Shown here piece by piece: positions 1 through 6,454 of a DNA stretch of 12,353 nt; the stretch's first letter is position 1; each line of letters begins with the position of its first letter. The DNA comes from Paracoccaceae bacterium. GTDB lineage: Bacteria; Pseudomonadota; Alphaproteobacteria; Rhodobacterales; Rhodobacteraceae. The stretch lies in the NCBI GenBank assembly GCA_019090405.1, contig JAHRVZ010000395.1, forward strand, positions 1 to 12,353, in the 5' to 3' direction. Below the pieces are notes generated by a model, which saw only the letters and a program-made list of their open reading frames with translations, made no database searches and was not told the origin of the DNA. The translations under genes were made by a program, and so were the position numbers.

Positions 1-27
1 ACCCACGATTCCCATTTTGAAACCCAT
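1..27 (-). CDS. ychF: 5' fragment of probable redox-sensing/translation-associated GTPase YchF (cut by window edge)
   Basis: Only nine codons are present. They start at the ATG at 27-25 and run off the left edge, reading MGFKMGIVG. This matches the N-terminus I know for the YchF/Ola1 family (MGFK-x-GIVGLPNVGKST), where GIVG opens the strand leading into the P-loop. A G-rich stretch (GGGGG) lies about five bases before the ATG and could be the ribosome-binding site. YchF is a cytosolic ATPase/GTPase that associates with ribosomes. In many proteobacteria it sits near pth, and pth lies about 6 kb away in this window. The call rests on nine residues, so the identity is likely but not certain. The P-loop itself lies outside the window. 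Confidence 0.7.
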
Positions 28-55
28 GATGGCCCCCGAATTCAGTGTCGCGCGG

Positions 56-84
56 TTAATAGTGTCAGCGCGCGTCGGACGCAA
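56..84 (-). promoter_or_regulatory. Candidate sigma-70 promoter for the ychF fragment
   Basis: On the minus strand a TTGCGT box (84-79) is followed after 17 bases by TATTAA (61-56). The start codon is about 29 bases further on. The spacing is ideal, but the boxes match consensus only 3/6 and 4/6. It lies in the 67-base gap after the upstream dehydrogenase gene, so ychF could instead be read through from that gene. Confidence 0.3.
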
Positions 85-94
85 GCCATGCAGC

Positions 95-886
95 TCAGGT
101 TTTCAAATGCATCCCGGCGTCCACCAGCAAGGTTTCACCCGTCACATGACGCGAGTCATCCGACACAAAGAACAGGGCTGAATCAGCTATATCGTCTGGC
201 CCGGACGCAACGCCCAGCGCGGATGCGCCTTTCACATAGTCCAGCGTTTTGGCATAAGCGTCGTCATCCATCGTGTCTTTGAACCAACGCGTGCCAATAA
301 ATCCCGGACAGATGGCGTTGATCCGGATTTGCGGCGCAAGAGCACGCGCAAGTGCCAGTGTCATATTGTTAAGTGCAGCCTTGGTTGCGGCATAGGCCAC
401 CGACGATGCCGTCGCATTCACCCCGGCAATGGACGACGTGTTAAGCACCGCACTGGCGCGACCGGTTTGATCATACGCCGCAATCAGCAGCGGTTTGGTC
501 GCCTGTAACATCAGATAGGGACCAACGACATTGACCTCATAAGTATCCATGAAGTCCTCTTTACTCAGCGCGTCCAGATCAGAATGATCTCGCGCGTGCC
601 TTGTTATGCCGGCATTATTCATCAGAATATCAAGCCGCCCCTGCGTGGCTGCCGCATCCGCCAATGCCCGGCAATCGGCGGGGTCTGCGACGTTGGCTTT
701 GACCAATTGCACCTGCGCCCCCGCTGTTCGACATAAATCAACCGTTTCTTCGGCCTCGGTCACTGAACGGGAATAGTTAACGATCACATTCGCCCCCCGC
801 TCGGCCAGTTTTATCACCATTGAGCGACCCAATCCGGTGGCCGAACCTGTTACCAGAGCAATCCGTCCGTCCATATCATTTCTCAT
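95..886 (-). CDS. Short-chain dehydrogenase/reductase (FabG-like SDR)
   Basis: A 263-residue cytosolic oxidoreductase of the classical SDR family, at the usual family length. It has the cofactor motif TGSATGLG at residues 13-20, NNAG at 90-93, and the catalytic set N119, S152, Y165 and K169 (YAATK). The helix-start PGFIGT at 195-200 and the C-terminal VTGETLLVDAG segment are also typical. The NYSRS sequence after the second strand resembles NADPH-preferring FabG-type members, so NADP(H) is inferred. I start at the ATG at 886 because GGGAGA lies about eight bases upstream. The frame stays open to 991 but has no comparable site. The substrate cannot be read from sequence; many such proteins are named 3-oxoacyl-ACP reductase without proof. 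The gene is divergent from trpA and upstream of ychF on the same strand. Confidence 0.9.
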   Translation of the reverse strand: MRNDMDGRIALVTGSATGLGRSMVIKLAERGANVIVNYSRSVTEAEETVDLCRTAGAQVQLVKANVADPADCRALADAAATQGRLDILMNNAGITRHARDHSDLDALSKEDFMDTYEVNVVGPYLMLQATKPLLIAAYDQTGRASAVLNTSSIAGVNATASSVAYAATKAALNNMTLALARALAPQIRINAICPGFIGTRWFKDTMDDDAYAKTLDYVKGASALGVASGPDDIADSALFFVSDDSRHVTGETLLVDAGMHLKT

Positions 887-942
887 TCTAAGTCTCCCAT
901 GAGTGGTTTTCGCTGGCCGTTCCATCAAACTGCAACTCGACA

Positions 943-956
943 GGGGTGGAAACCCC
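943..956. other. Short perfect hairpin in the SDR/trpA divergent region
   Basis: GGGGT (943-947) pairs with ACCCC (952-956) around the tetraloop GGAA. It lies in the 134-base divergent gap, 64 bases before the trpA start codon and 57 bases before the SDR start codon. No T-run follows on either strand, so it is not a standard terminator. It could be an RNA structure in either 5' leader or chance. Confidence 0.3.
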
Positions 957-1020
957 AAACCGGCATTGATTTTCCCGCGGTGTTTTGGCATGGCAGTCTA
1001 GACAATAAGGATTACATCAC

Positions 1021-1812
1021 ATGACCCGTATCGACGCCAAATTTGCTGATCTCAAAACCAAAGGGAAAAAGGCATTTGTGTCCTATGTGATGGCGGGCGA
1101 TCCTGACTTCGATACATCACTTGAGATTGTCAAAGGCCTGCCAGCCGCAGGTGTCGACATTATTGAGCTTGGCCTGCCATTCACCGACCCGATGGCGGAT
1201 GGCCCAACCATTCAATTGGCCGGGCAACGCGCGCTGGATGGGGGAATGACGCTGGACCGGACACTGGCGCTGGCTGCTGCGTTTCGCGAAACGGACGATG
1301 TAACTCCGATCGTGATGATGGGCTACTATAATCCGATCTATAGCCGTGGCGTGGACAGGTTTCTGAAGCAGGCAAAAATCGCTGGCATTGACGGGCTGAT
1401 CATCGTTGACCTACCGCCCGAAGAAGACAGCGAATTATGTATCCCAGCGCAGGCCGCTGGTTTGAACTTTATCCGCCTTGCGACTCCGACAACCGACGAC
1501 AAACGCCTGCCCCGTGTTCTGCAAAATACCTCTGGGTTTGTGTATTATGTGTCTGTCACTGGTATCACAGGTTCGGCCGAAGCCAACGCCGATGACGTCG
1601 CCCCCGAGGTCGCCCGGATCAAAGCGAAAACTGATCTGCCAGTGATTGTGGGTTTTGGTATCAACACCCCGGCCAAATCCCGTGCCATTGCTGCTGTCGC
1701 CGACGGTGCTGTGGTTGGCTCGGCCATTGTTGCCATGATTGCTGCGGGCAAACCCGTAGACGAGGTTCTGGCCTTTGTTAAAGCGTTGTCAGACGGGGCA
1801 CATTCAGCTTAA
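1021..1812 (+). CDS. trpA: Tryptophan synthase alpha subunit
   Basis: A 263-residue TIM-barrel enzyme that cleaves indole-3-glycerol phosphate to indole and glyceraldehyde-3-phosphate. The indole passes to TrpB in the alpha2-beta2 complex, the last step of tryptophan synthesis. The catalytic acids fall at E49 and D60, the same numbers as in the enterobacterial enzyme, within ELGLPFTDPMADGP (49-62). VDLPPEE and the phosphate-binding GFGI segment are also present. AAGGA ends about nine bases before the ATG, supporting this start. The gene stands alone: trpB and trpF are not adjacent, so it is probably transcribed separately from them. I found no run of Trp codons upstream, so a classical trp attenuator is unlikely. 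It ends 22 bases from the convergent MarR gene, with no obvious terminator between them. Confidence 0.97.
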   Translation: MTRIDAKFADLKTKGKKAFVSYVMAGDPDFDTSLEIVKGLPAAGVDIIELGLPFTDPMADGPTIQLAGQRALDGGMTLDRTLALAAAFRETDDVTPIVMMGYYNPIYSRGVDRFLKQAKIAGIDGLIIVDLPPEEDSELCIPAQAAGLNFIRLATPTTDDKRLPRVLQNTSGFVYYVSVTGITGSAEANADDVAPEVARIKAKTDLPVIVGFGINTPAKSRAIAAVADGAVVGSAIVAMIAAGKPVDEVLAFVKALSDGAHSA

Positions 1813-1834
1813 CAGGCTGATGCACAGGTGCCGG

Positions 1835-2326
1835 TCAACCATTCTTTCCGTCAGTAACTGGCCGGTCACGCGGCGGCTCGGCGTTGCGATGATTGTCCAG
1901 AAACACCCTTAGGTCTGTCAGCACAGGCAGGATTTCCACAAGGCGGTCTGTGTCAAAACCATCGGCCAATACCCGAAAATCCGGGGACATATCGGCAATC
2001 GCCTTGTCACGCATGGCCCGTCCTGCATCCGTCAGCCAAACACATTTGGACCGCCGATCATTTGGATTGGGCCGTATGTCCACCAGTTCATGTTTTGCCA
2101 GAACAGACAGTGTATGCGTCATTGTCGTCTTGGGCACCTGAAACGCCCGAGCCATTTCCATAGGCGTGGCCCCGTCCCGAACCCGGATCAAATGGCTTAG
2201 CGCCGCAAAATGCGGTGCAATCAGACCCTTTGGCAGCCGCGCCTCAAACAAAGCGCGGCTAAGCTGTTCTATGATGCCGATTTCATTGAAAACACCAAAG
2301 AACAGCGTCGGGTCATTTTCTTGCAT
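1835..2326 (-). CDS. MarR-family winged-helix transcriptional regulator
   Basis: A 163-residue DNA-binding regulator of typical MarR length. The winged helix-turn-helix covers about residues 40-105: TPMEMARAFQVPKTTMTHTLSVLAKHELV forms the helix-turn-helix, and NPNDRRSKCVWLTDAGRAM is the wing with the family's DRR signature. I start at the ATG at 2326, which shares its A with the TGA stop of the upstream nitroreductase gene (TGATG), implying coupled translation. The frame extends upstream to 2359, but only inside that gene. The regulator probably controls its own two-gene unit through the palindrome at 3468-3487. MarR proteins commonly respond to small aromatic or oxidising molecules. The ligand here is unknown. 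C95 is the only cysteine, so a single-Cys redox switch is possible but speculative. Confidence 0.9.
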   Translation of the reverse strand: MQENDPTLFFGVFNEIGIIEQLSRALFEARLPKGLIAPHFAALSHLIRVRDGATPMEMARAFQVPKTTMTHTLSVLAKHELVDIRPNPNDRRSKCVWLTDAGRAMRDKAIADMSPDFRVLADGFDTDRLVEILPVLTDLRVFLDNHRNAEPPRDRPVTDGKNG

Positions 2327-3432
2327 CAGGCATTTCTCAATCTTGTTTCCAGCGGCCACCGGGGTGAAGGCGCGGTTTTCGGACCATAGCCCAGTCGCCC
2401 CAGCATTTGAACCGTCTGACCGGGTGCCGCAAGAAGGTCATGCACCTGCGCGTACTGATCTGCCATTTCAGGATATTCCTGCAGACATTGACTGACGGGA
2501 TGCAGCGACAGCCCCATCTGCGTTGTCGCCAGATTAAGTCGCAGCCAGCGCCGGCCAGTTGTGATCTGATCGACCCTTGTGTTGCCATCAGAGGTCAGGA
2601 CCGCATAGGCAGGTGTTGCCATCATCAAGGTGTTAAATATCTCAAGACCTTTCTGAAATCCGATGCTTTCAGGGTCAGTCTGATCTTTGCGGTTTAGGAT
2701 TCCCGCCAACATCAGGCTTTCCAGAAACGGCCCGCCAAGGCTGATACCATCCGGATTGGCATTGATCTCAGCTTTGCCAAAGCGCATCAGATCAACGCTT
2801 TCTTTCAATGTATGTGGTGTATACATCTCGATTAAGAACGCTTCCCATGTCAGATCGCGTAACAATTGCACCATATCTGAATCTGTTATCACATCCGCAT
2901 ATGGCGCGAGTTCTTTTGCAGCCCGTTCGGAAACCAAGGTCTCGGCATACGCCTCTTTACAGGATCGACGATCCATAATTGCACTGGCAAGCGGATCGGC
3001 CTTTGCACCCGGTGAAAACACAGCCCGCGCGATGGCTCCATCAGGGCCATCAGGAAACAGCGTCAGATCGACAGCGTAGCCATCAGCCGAGGCGGCGATC
3101 ACCAATTGTTCTAAAAAACAGCCCAACCCAATAGTGATTTGACGATCAAACGGATCCGTATGCGGAATTTTTCGGCTTTGATCTTGATAAAGCGCCAATC
3201 CGTCTGTGCCCTCAAGATCAACGATCCATGGTTGCAGATTATGTGGATTTGGCACCAGCAAAGCAAACGACAAAGCGCGTTTGCGCGGATCGTCATACCC
3301 GCCCGCGTTTTCCCATGGGGCCAAAGCCAGCGTTGGCGTTCGGGTTGTCAGAAAACCGGCAGCGGCGGCGCTGGCGGCAAAAATCGTGCCTCCTCCGATC
3401 AGAGTGATGGCTTGGCGGCGGGAAAGTGTCAT
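2326..3432 (-). CDS. Tat-exported nitroreductase-like flavoprotein (Acg-type)
   Basis: A 368-residue protein starting with a twin-arginine signal (SRRQAI, residues 4-9), followed by a hydrophobic alanine-rich stretch to about residue 28. Export of a folded, cofactor-loaded protein to the periplasm is therefore inferred. PNPHNLQPW at 61-69 matches the FMN-binding S/P-x-HNxQPW motif of nitroreductase-like proteins. TGRRWLRLNLATTQMGLSLHPVSQ (292-315) and GRLGYG (345-350) fit the C-terminal half of the same fold. The length, about twice a simple nitroreductase, fits the Acg group. The substrate is unknown. GGAG lies seven bases before the ATG. The gene is first in a unit with the MarR regulator, overlapping it by one base, and is divergent from lldD. 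A peripheral quinone or nitro-compound detoxification role is plausible only from the MarR link. Confidence 0.8.
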   Translation of the reverse strand: MTLSRRQAITLIGGGTIFAASAAAAGFLTTRTPTLALAPWENAGGYDDPRKRALSFALLVPNPHNLQPWIVDLEGTDGLALYQDQSRKIPHTDPFDRQITIGLGCFLEQLVIAASADGYAVDLTLFPDGPDGAIARAVFSPGAKADPLASAIMDRRSCKEAYAETLVSERAAKELAPYADVITDSDMVQLLRDLTWEAFLIEMYTPHTLKESVDLMRFGKAEINANPDGISLGGPFLESLMLAGILNRKDQTDPESIGFQKGLEIFNTLMMATPAYAVLTSDGNTRVDQITTGRRWLRLNLATTQMGLSLHPVSQCLQEYPEMADQYAQVHDLLAAPGQTVQMLGRLGYGPKTAPSPRWPLETRLRNA

Positions 3433-3467
3433 ATCGAATCTCCATTTTTACTTTCATATCATTCTAT

Positions 3468-3487
3468 TTAGTGCGATTTCGTACTAA
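3468..3487. promoter_or_regulatory. Palindromic operator, probable MarR binding site
   Basis: The 20-base sequence TTAGTGCGATTTCGTACTAA is an inverted repeat of two 9-base arms around TT, with 8 of 9 arm positions complementary. Size and form suit a MarR dimer. It lies 36 bases upstream of the nitroreductase start and 76 bases upstream of lldD. On the minus strand it falls between a possible -35 (TTGCAT, 3491-3486) and -10 sequences (TAAATA or TAGAAT, 3469-3461), so binding there would block the promoter. Assignment to the adjacent MarR protein is inferred from proximity. Confidence 0.65.
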
Positions 3488-3506
3488 TGCAAGAGGAATT
3501 TGCCCG

Positions 3507-3535
3507 TTGAGAATTGTTCAGCGTATTGGTAAACA
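3507..3535 (+). promoter_or_regulatory. Candidate promoter of lldD
   Basis: TTGAGA (3507-3512, 5/6 to the -35 consensus) is followed after 17 bases by TAAACA (3530-3535, 3/6). This would give a short leader of roughly 20 bases before the ATG at 3564. The palindrome at 3468-3487 ends 19 bases upstream of the -35 box, so the bound regulator could also influence this promoter. Confidence 0.35.
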
Positions 3536-3563
3536 AACTTGACCAACCAGATTGAGGCCCAGC

Positions 3564-4730
3564 ATGCCCGTAATCACCAACATCCAAGACCTGAAACGTA
3601 TCTACGAACGTCGCGTACCGCGCATGTTCTATGATTACGCCGAAAGCGGTAGCTGGACGGAACAGACCTTTCGCGAAAACAGTTCCGACTATGAAAAAAT
3701 CCGACTGCGCCAGCGCGTGGCGGTGGATATGACCGGCCGCAGCCTTGCGGGAAAAATGATCGGCGAAGATGTCGCGATGCCTGTGGCGCTTGCTCCGGTT
3801 GGTTTGACCGGCATGCAGCATGCCGACGGCGAGATGAAGGCGGCGCAGGCTGCCGCAGATTTTGGGGTGCCCTTTACCCTGTCCACCATGTCAATCAATT
3901 CAATCGAGGACGTTGCTGAACATACGCAAAAACCGTTCTGGTTTCAGTTATATGTGATGAAAGACACCGATTACACCAGCCGCCTGATCCAACGCGCCAA
4001 GGATGCCGGATGTTCGGCTTTGGTGATAACACTGGATCTGCAAATTCTTGGGCAACGGCACAAAGACATCAAAAACGGACTAAGCACGCCGCCTAAACTG
4101 ACGCCAAAAACCATCGCGAACCTGATGACCAAATGGTCGTGGGGCATAGAGATGCTGGGGGCAAAACGCCGTGAATTCGGCAATATCGTCGGCCATGTAG
4201 AGGGGCTTACAGACACGTCATCCCTAAGTGCCTGGACCGCCGAACAATTCGACCCATCGCTGGACTGGGGCAAGATCAGCAAATTGATCGAGCAATGGGG
4301 CGGCAAAGTCATCCTTAAGGGAATACTTGATGTTGAGGACGCCAAAATGGCCGCGAAACTTGGTGCAGACGCCATTGTTGTCTCTAACCACGGTGGTCGG
4401 CAATTGGACGGCGCGTTGTCATCCATCCGCATGCTGCCCTCGATCCTGGACGCCGTGGGCGATGACATCGAGGTTCATATAGACGGCGGTATCCGCTCTG
4501 GGCAGGATGTTCTAAAGGCATTGGCGATGGGCGCACACGGCACCTATATCGGGCGCAGCTATATCTATGGCCTTGGCGCGATGGGGCAAAAAGGCGTGAC
4601 CACAGCGCTGGACGTGATCCGCACAGAACTGGACACCACCATGGCCCTTTGCGGAGAAAAGAATGTGGCCAATCTGGGACGCCACAATCTTCTGATCCCT
4701 CAGGATTTCGAAGGTCGTTGGCAAGATTAG
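3564..4730 (+). CDS. lldD: FMN-dependent L-lactate / alpha-hydroxyacid dehydrogenase
   Basis: A 388-residue enzyme of the FMN-dependent alpha-hydroxyacid oxidase/dehydrogenase family, close in length to E. coli LldD (about 396). It oxidises L-lactate or a similar 2-hydroxyacid, probably passing electrons to quinone at the inner membrane. Visible family features are the substrate/FMN tyrosine in FYDYAESGS (Y25), QLYV at 128-131, ITLD at 155-158, K252 (LKGI), the catalytic histidine H276 and arginine R279 in SNHGGRQLDG, and the FMN-phosphate loops DGGIRSG (307-313) and GRS (330-332). I start at the ATG at 3564 because GAGG lies six bases upstream; an in-frame TTG at 3552 lacks such a site. Lactate specificity is inferred from overall similarity, and glycolate or mandelate oxidation cannot be excluded. 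A sulfotransferase-like gene follows after 23 bases. Confidence 0.9.
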   Translation: MPVITNIQDLKRIYERRVPRMFYDYAESGSWTEQTFRENSSDYEKIRLRQRVAVDMTGRSLAGKMIGEDVAMPVALAPVGLTGMQHADGEMKAAQAAADFGVPFTLSTMSINSIEDVAEHTQKPFWFQLYVMKDTDYTSRLIQRAKDAGCSALVITLDLQILGQRHKDIKNGLSTPPKLTPKTIANLMTKWSWGIEMLGAKRREFGNIVGHVEGLTDTSSLSAWTAEQFDPSLDWGKISKLIEQWGGKVILKGILDVEDAKMAAKLGADAIVVSNHGGRQLDGALSSIRMLPSILDAVGDDIEVHIDGGIRSGQDVLKALAMGAHGTYIGRSYIYGLGAMGQKGVTTALDVIRTELDTTMALCGEKNVANLGRHNLLIPQDFEGRWQD

Positions 4731-4753
4731 GTTAGACACGTTAGAAACGGGGC

Positions 4754-5374
4754 ATGTTGATTTTCTCGCCCCAGTCGCTTGCTTTTATTGCTGTTCCCAA
4801 AACCGGAACGACAGCCATCGAGATGGCGTTGAAACCCATGGCCGACATCATTTTCACCAAGCAACGCAAACACATAACTGCGCAGCGGTTCCACCGCAAA
4901 ATCGCACCCTTTCTTGAGGATGCGATGGGTCTGCGCCCCGAGCGATTTGCCGTTATGCGTGATCCCGAAGAACAAATCCGCAGCTGGTATCGTTACCGAA
5001 GCCGCAGCATGCACGTTAGAACATCCAGATCGACAGGCGGAATCAGCTTTGATCAGTTTGTGCTGGATGTCATTTCGGATGATCCGCCAGACTATGCCGG
5101 TATCGGAAGCCAGCTGTCCATGCTGACATCCGGACGTGGTGACGTTTTGGTGCATCATCTGTTTGCCTATGAAAACCCGCTGGTGTTTCGATCGTTTCTG
5201 GACGACCGCTTTGATCAGGAAATCGTGCTGAAGCAGAAAAATGTCTCGCCTGAAACAGAAGCACCTTTGGGGTCAGATACCCGACGCAAGCTGCAGGCCG
5301 CACGCGCGGCAGAGTTTGATCTTTATCATCGCCTGAAAGATGCGGGTGGGCATTTGATCACGTCACTGGACTGA
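4754..5374 (+). CDS. Small sulfotransferase-like P-loop protein
   Basis: A 206-residue cytosolic protein with the two PAPS-binding hallmarks of sulfotransferases. PKTGTT at residues 15-20 is the 5'-phosphosulfate loop, placed after a hydrophobic strand (LAFIAVPKTGTTAIE). RDPEEQIRSWYR at 69-80 is the 3'-phosphate motif, with R69 and S77. It is shorter than most carbohydrate sulfotransferases. Close relatives in roseobacters are, as I recall, often mislabelled gamma-glutamyl kinase, a name this sequence does not support. The start follows lldD by 23 bases on the same strand. GGGG sits too close to the ATG to be a good ribosome-binding site, so initiation may be weak or depend on lldD translation. 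The acceptor is unknown, and no glycan or PAPS-synthesis genes are nearby. Confidence 0.75.
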   Translation: MLIFSPQSLAFIAVPKTGTTAIEMALKPMADIIFTKQRKHITAQRFHRKIAPFLEDAMGLRPERFAVMRDPEEQIRSWYRYRSRSMHVRTSRSTGGISFDQFVLDVISDDPPDYAGIGSQLSMLTSGRGDVLVHHLFAYENPLVFRSFLDDRFDQEIVLKQKNVSPETEAPLGSDTRRKLQAARAAEFDLYHRLKDAGGHLITSLD

Positions 5375-5471
5375 CAACCAACTGCATTCTGCCGATTGTT
5401 GACCATCAGCGGCAAAAACCCAAGGATTTGGACCATTGCAGGGGGCAAATTCCGGGCACACGCAAAAACTC

Positions 5472-5500
5472 TTTTCAATGCTGCAATAACCGTCTATATG
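5472..5500 (+). promoter_or_regulatory. Candidate promoter of rplY
   Basis: TTTTCA (5472-5477) and TATATG (5495-5500) are separated by exactly 17 bases, each matching the sigma-70 consensus at 4 of 6 positions. A start near 5507 would give a leader of about 55 bases before the rplY ATG. The rest of the 187-base gap (5375-5561) shows no clear terminator for the upstream gene. Confidence 0.4.
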
Positions 5501-5561
5501 CGCGGCTTCACGCGGGTATACAGCCTTGGAGGATGCCCGCCTTAACATTTGGAGAATTACT

Positions 5562-6227
5562 ATGGCTGACGAGATCCCAGATCTTATCGCCCAGGAACGT
5601 ACGGGGACAGGCAAGGGCGCCGCTCGTCAGGCACGTCGTGCCGGTCTGGTTCCTGGAATCGTTTTTGGTGGCGACAATGAACCGCTTCCGATCAATATCC
5701 CGTTCAACGAATTGCTGACGCGTCTGCGTCAGGGTCGGTTCAAATCAACGCTGTTCAACCTGAAGGTTGAAGGCCACGATGATGTCCGCGTCATTTGCCG
5801 TGATGTGCAACGTGATGTGGTCAAGGATCTTCCGACACATCTGGACCTGATGCGTTTGAATCGCTCCACCAAAATCGCCCTGTTCATCCCGGTTGAGTTC
5901 CTTAACGAAGAAGAATCCCCCGGCCTGAAACGTGGCGGTGTTCTGACAGTTGTGCGTCCCGAGATCGAATTGACCGTGACTGCAGGTGATATCCCTGACA
6001 CGCTGACGGCAGATCTGACCGGGCTTGAAGTGGGTGATACCATCACAATTTCAGCAATCGACCTGCCAGCGGGCGCCAAACCCACTATCGACCGTGACTT
6101 TGTTGTTGCCAACATCTCGGCACCATCGGGTCTGCGTTCTGCAGACGATGAAGACGAAGATGGTGAAGTGGTCGAAGGCGAAGGCGTCGAAGGTGAAGAA
6201 GCCGAAGGCGAACAAACCGAAGAATAG
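5562..6227 (+). CDS. rplY: Large-subunit ribosomal protein bL25 (Ctc/TL5 form)
   Basis: A 221-residue two-domain bL25. The N-terminal 5S-rRNA-binding domain (about residues 1-97) includes the G-T-G-K-G-A-A-R-Q-x-R-R segment (15-26) followed by GLVPGIVFGG (28-37). The C-terminal Ctc beta domain covers about 98-187 and is followed by a very acidic tail (194-221). Among the last 28 residues 18 are Asp or Glu and none is Lys or Arg. E. coli has only the first domain, while many other bacteria, including alphaproteobacteria, have this long form. I start at the ATG at 5562 because GGAG lies seven bases upstream; the frame is open back to 5526 without a comparable site. The gene ends in a strong terminator and precedes pth, a conserved pairing in alphaproteobacteria. 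Confidence 0.96.
   Translation: MADEIPDLIAQERTGTGKGAARQARRAGLVPGIVFGGDNEPLPINIPFNELLTRLRQGRFKSTLFNLKVEGHDDVRVICRDVQRDVVKDLPTHLDLMRLNRSTKIALFIPVEFLNEEESPGLKRGGVLTVVRPEIELTVTAGDIPDTLTADLTGLEVGDTITISAIDLPAGAKPTIDRDFVVANISAPSGLRSADDEDEDGEVVEGEGVEGEEAEGEQTEE
6171..6210 (+). repeat. Low-complexity GAAGGCGAA-type repeat in the rplY 3' end
   Basis: Degenerate short units (GTCGAAGGCGAAGGC, GTCGAAGGTGAAGAA, GCCGAAGGCGAA) encode the alternating Glu/Gly acidic tail of bL25. Such stretches can gain or lose units by slippage, so tail length may vary between strains. Confidence 0.5.
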
Positions 6228-6253
6228 TCAGCTTTCAATATCTGATGAAAATG

Positions 6254-6280
6254 CGGGGCCAGTCTGGTCCCGTTTTTTTT
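6254..6280 (+). terminator. Rho-independent terminator after rplY
   Basis: CGGGGCC (6254-6260) pairs with GGTCCCG (6266-6272), with one G-T wobble and a five-base loop AGTCT. Eight Ts follow immediately (6273-6280). It begins 27 bases after the rplY stop, so most transcripts should end here and pth probably needs its own promoter or read-through. Confidence 0.9.
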
Positions 6281-6382
6281 GGTAACATTGAATTTGTATT
6301 TCGACTGACAAACCCAAACACCGCGCCAATTTACTGGCACCACGATACATCAGAGGACTCAATCTTTCACTATTTGTCTCTG

Positions 6383-6414
6383 GCCCGCTCTGGAAAACTG
6401 CGGTTTTCTGGGGC
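6383..6414 (+). other. Hairpin in the pth 5' leader
   Basis: An inner stem CTGGAAAAC (6390-6398) pairs with GTTTTCTGG (6403-6411) around the loop TGCG: nine pairs including two G-T wobbles. An alternative outer stem GCCC (6383-6386) / GGGC (6411-6414) could extend it. There is no T-run after it, so it is not a simple terminator. It lies 41 bases before the pth ATG and ends well before the Shine-Dalgarno sequence. A regulatory or mRNA-stability role is only a guess. Confidence 0.35.
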
Positions 6415-6454
6415 ATAGCAATAGCAACGATCCAAAAAACCTAAGGCATACGCC

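Noticed and set aside
49..74. CGCGCG inverted repeat after the SDR gene as a terminator
   Set aside because: Only six pairs with a 14-base loop and no T-run; CGCGCG is self-complementary and easily arises by chance.
887..991. Upstream extension of the SDR reading frame by 35 residues
   Set aside because: The added residues resemble no SDR N-terminus and would remove the fit of GGGAGA before the ATG at 886.
887..1020. A trp leader peptide/attenuator upstream of trpA
   Set aside because: No short frame with tandem Trp codons and no terminator hairpin followed by Ts was found.
5533..5718. An alternative small gene starting at the ATG after GGAGG, upstream of and overlapping rplY
   Set aside because: GGAGG touches the ATG with no spacer, the product resembles nothing known to me, and most of it overlaps rplY in another frame.
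5729..6343. Long open frame antisense to rplY
   Set aside because: Ser/Pro/Thr-rich product typical of a shadow frame opposite a high-confidence gene.
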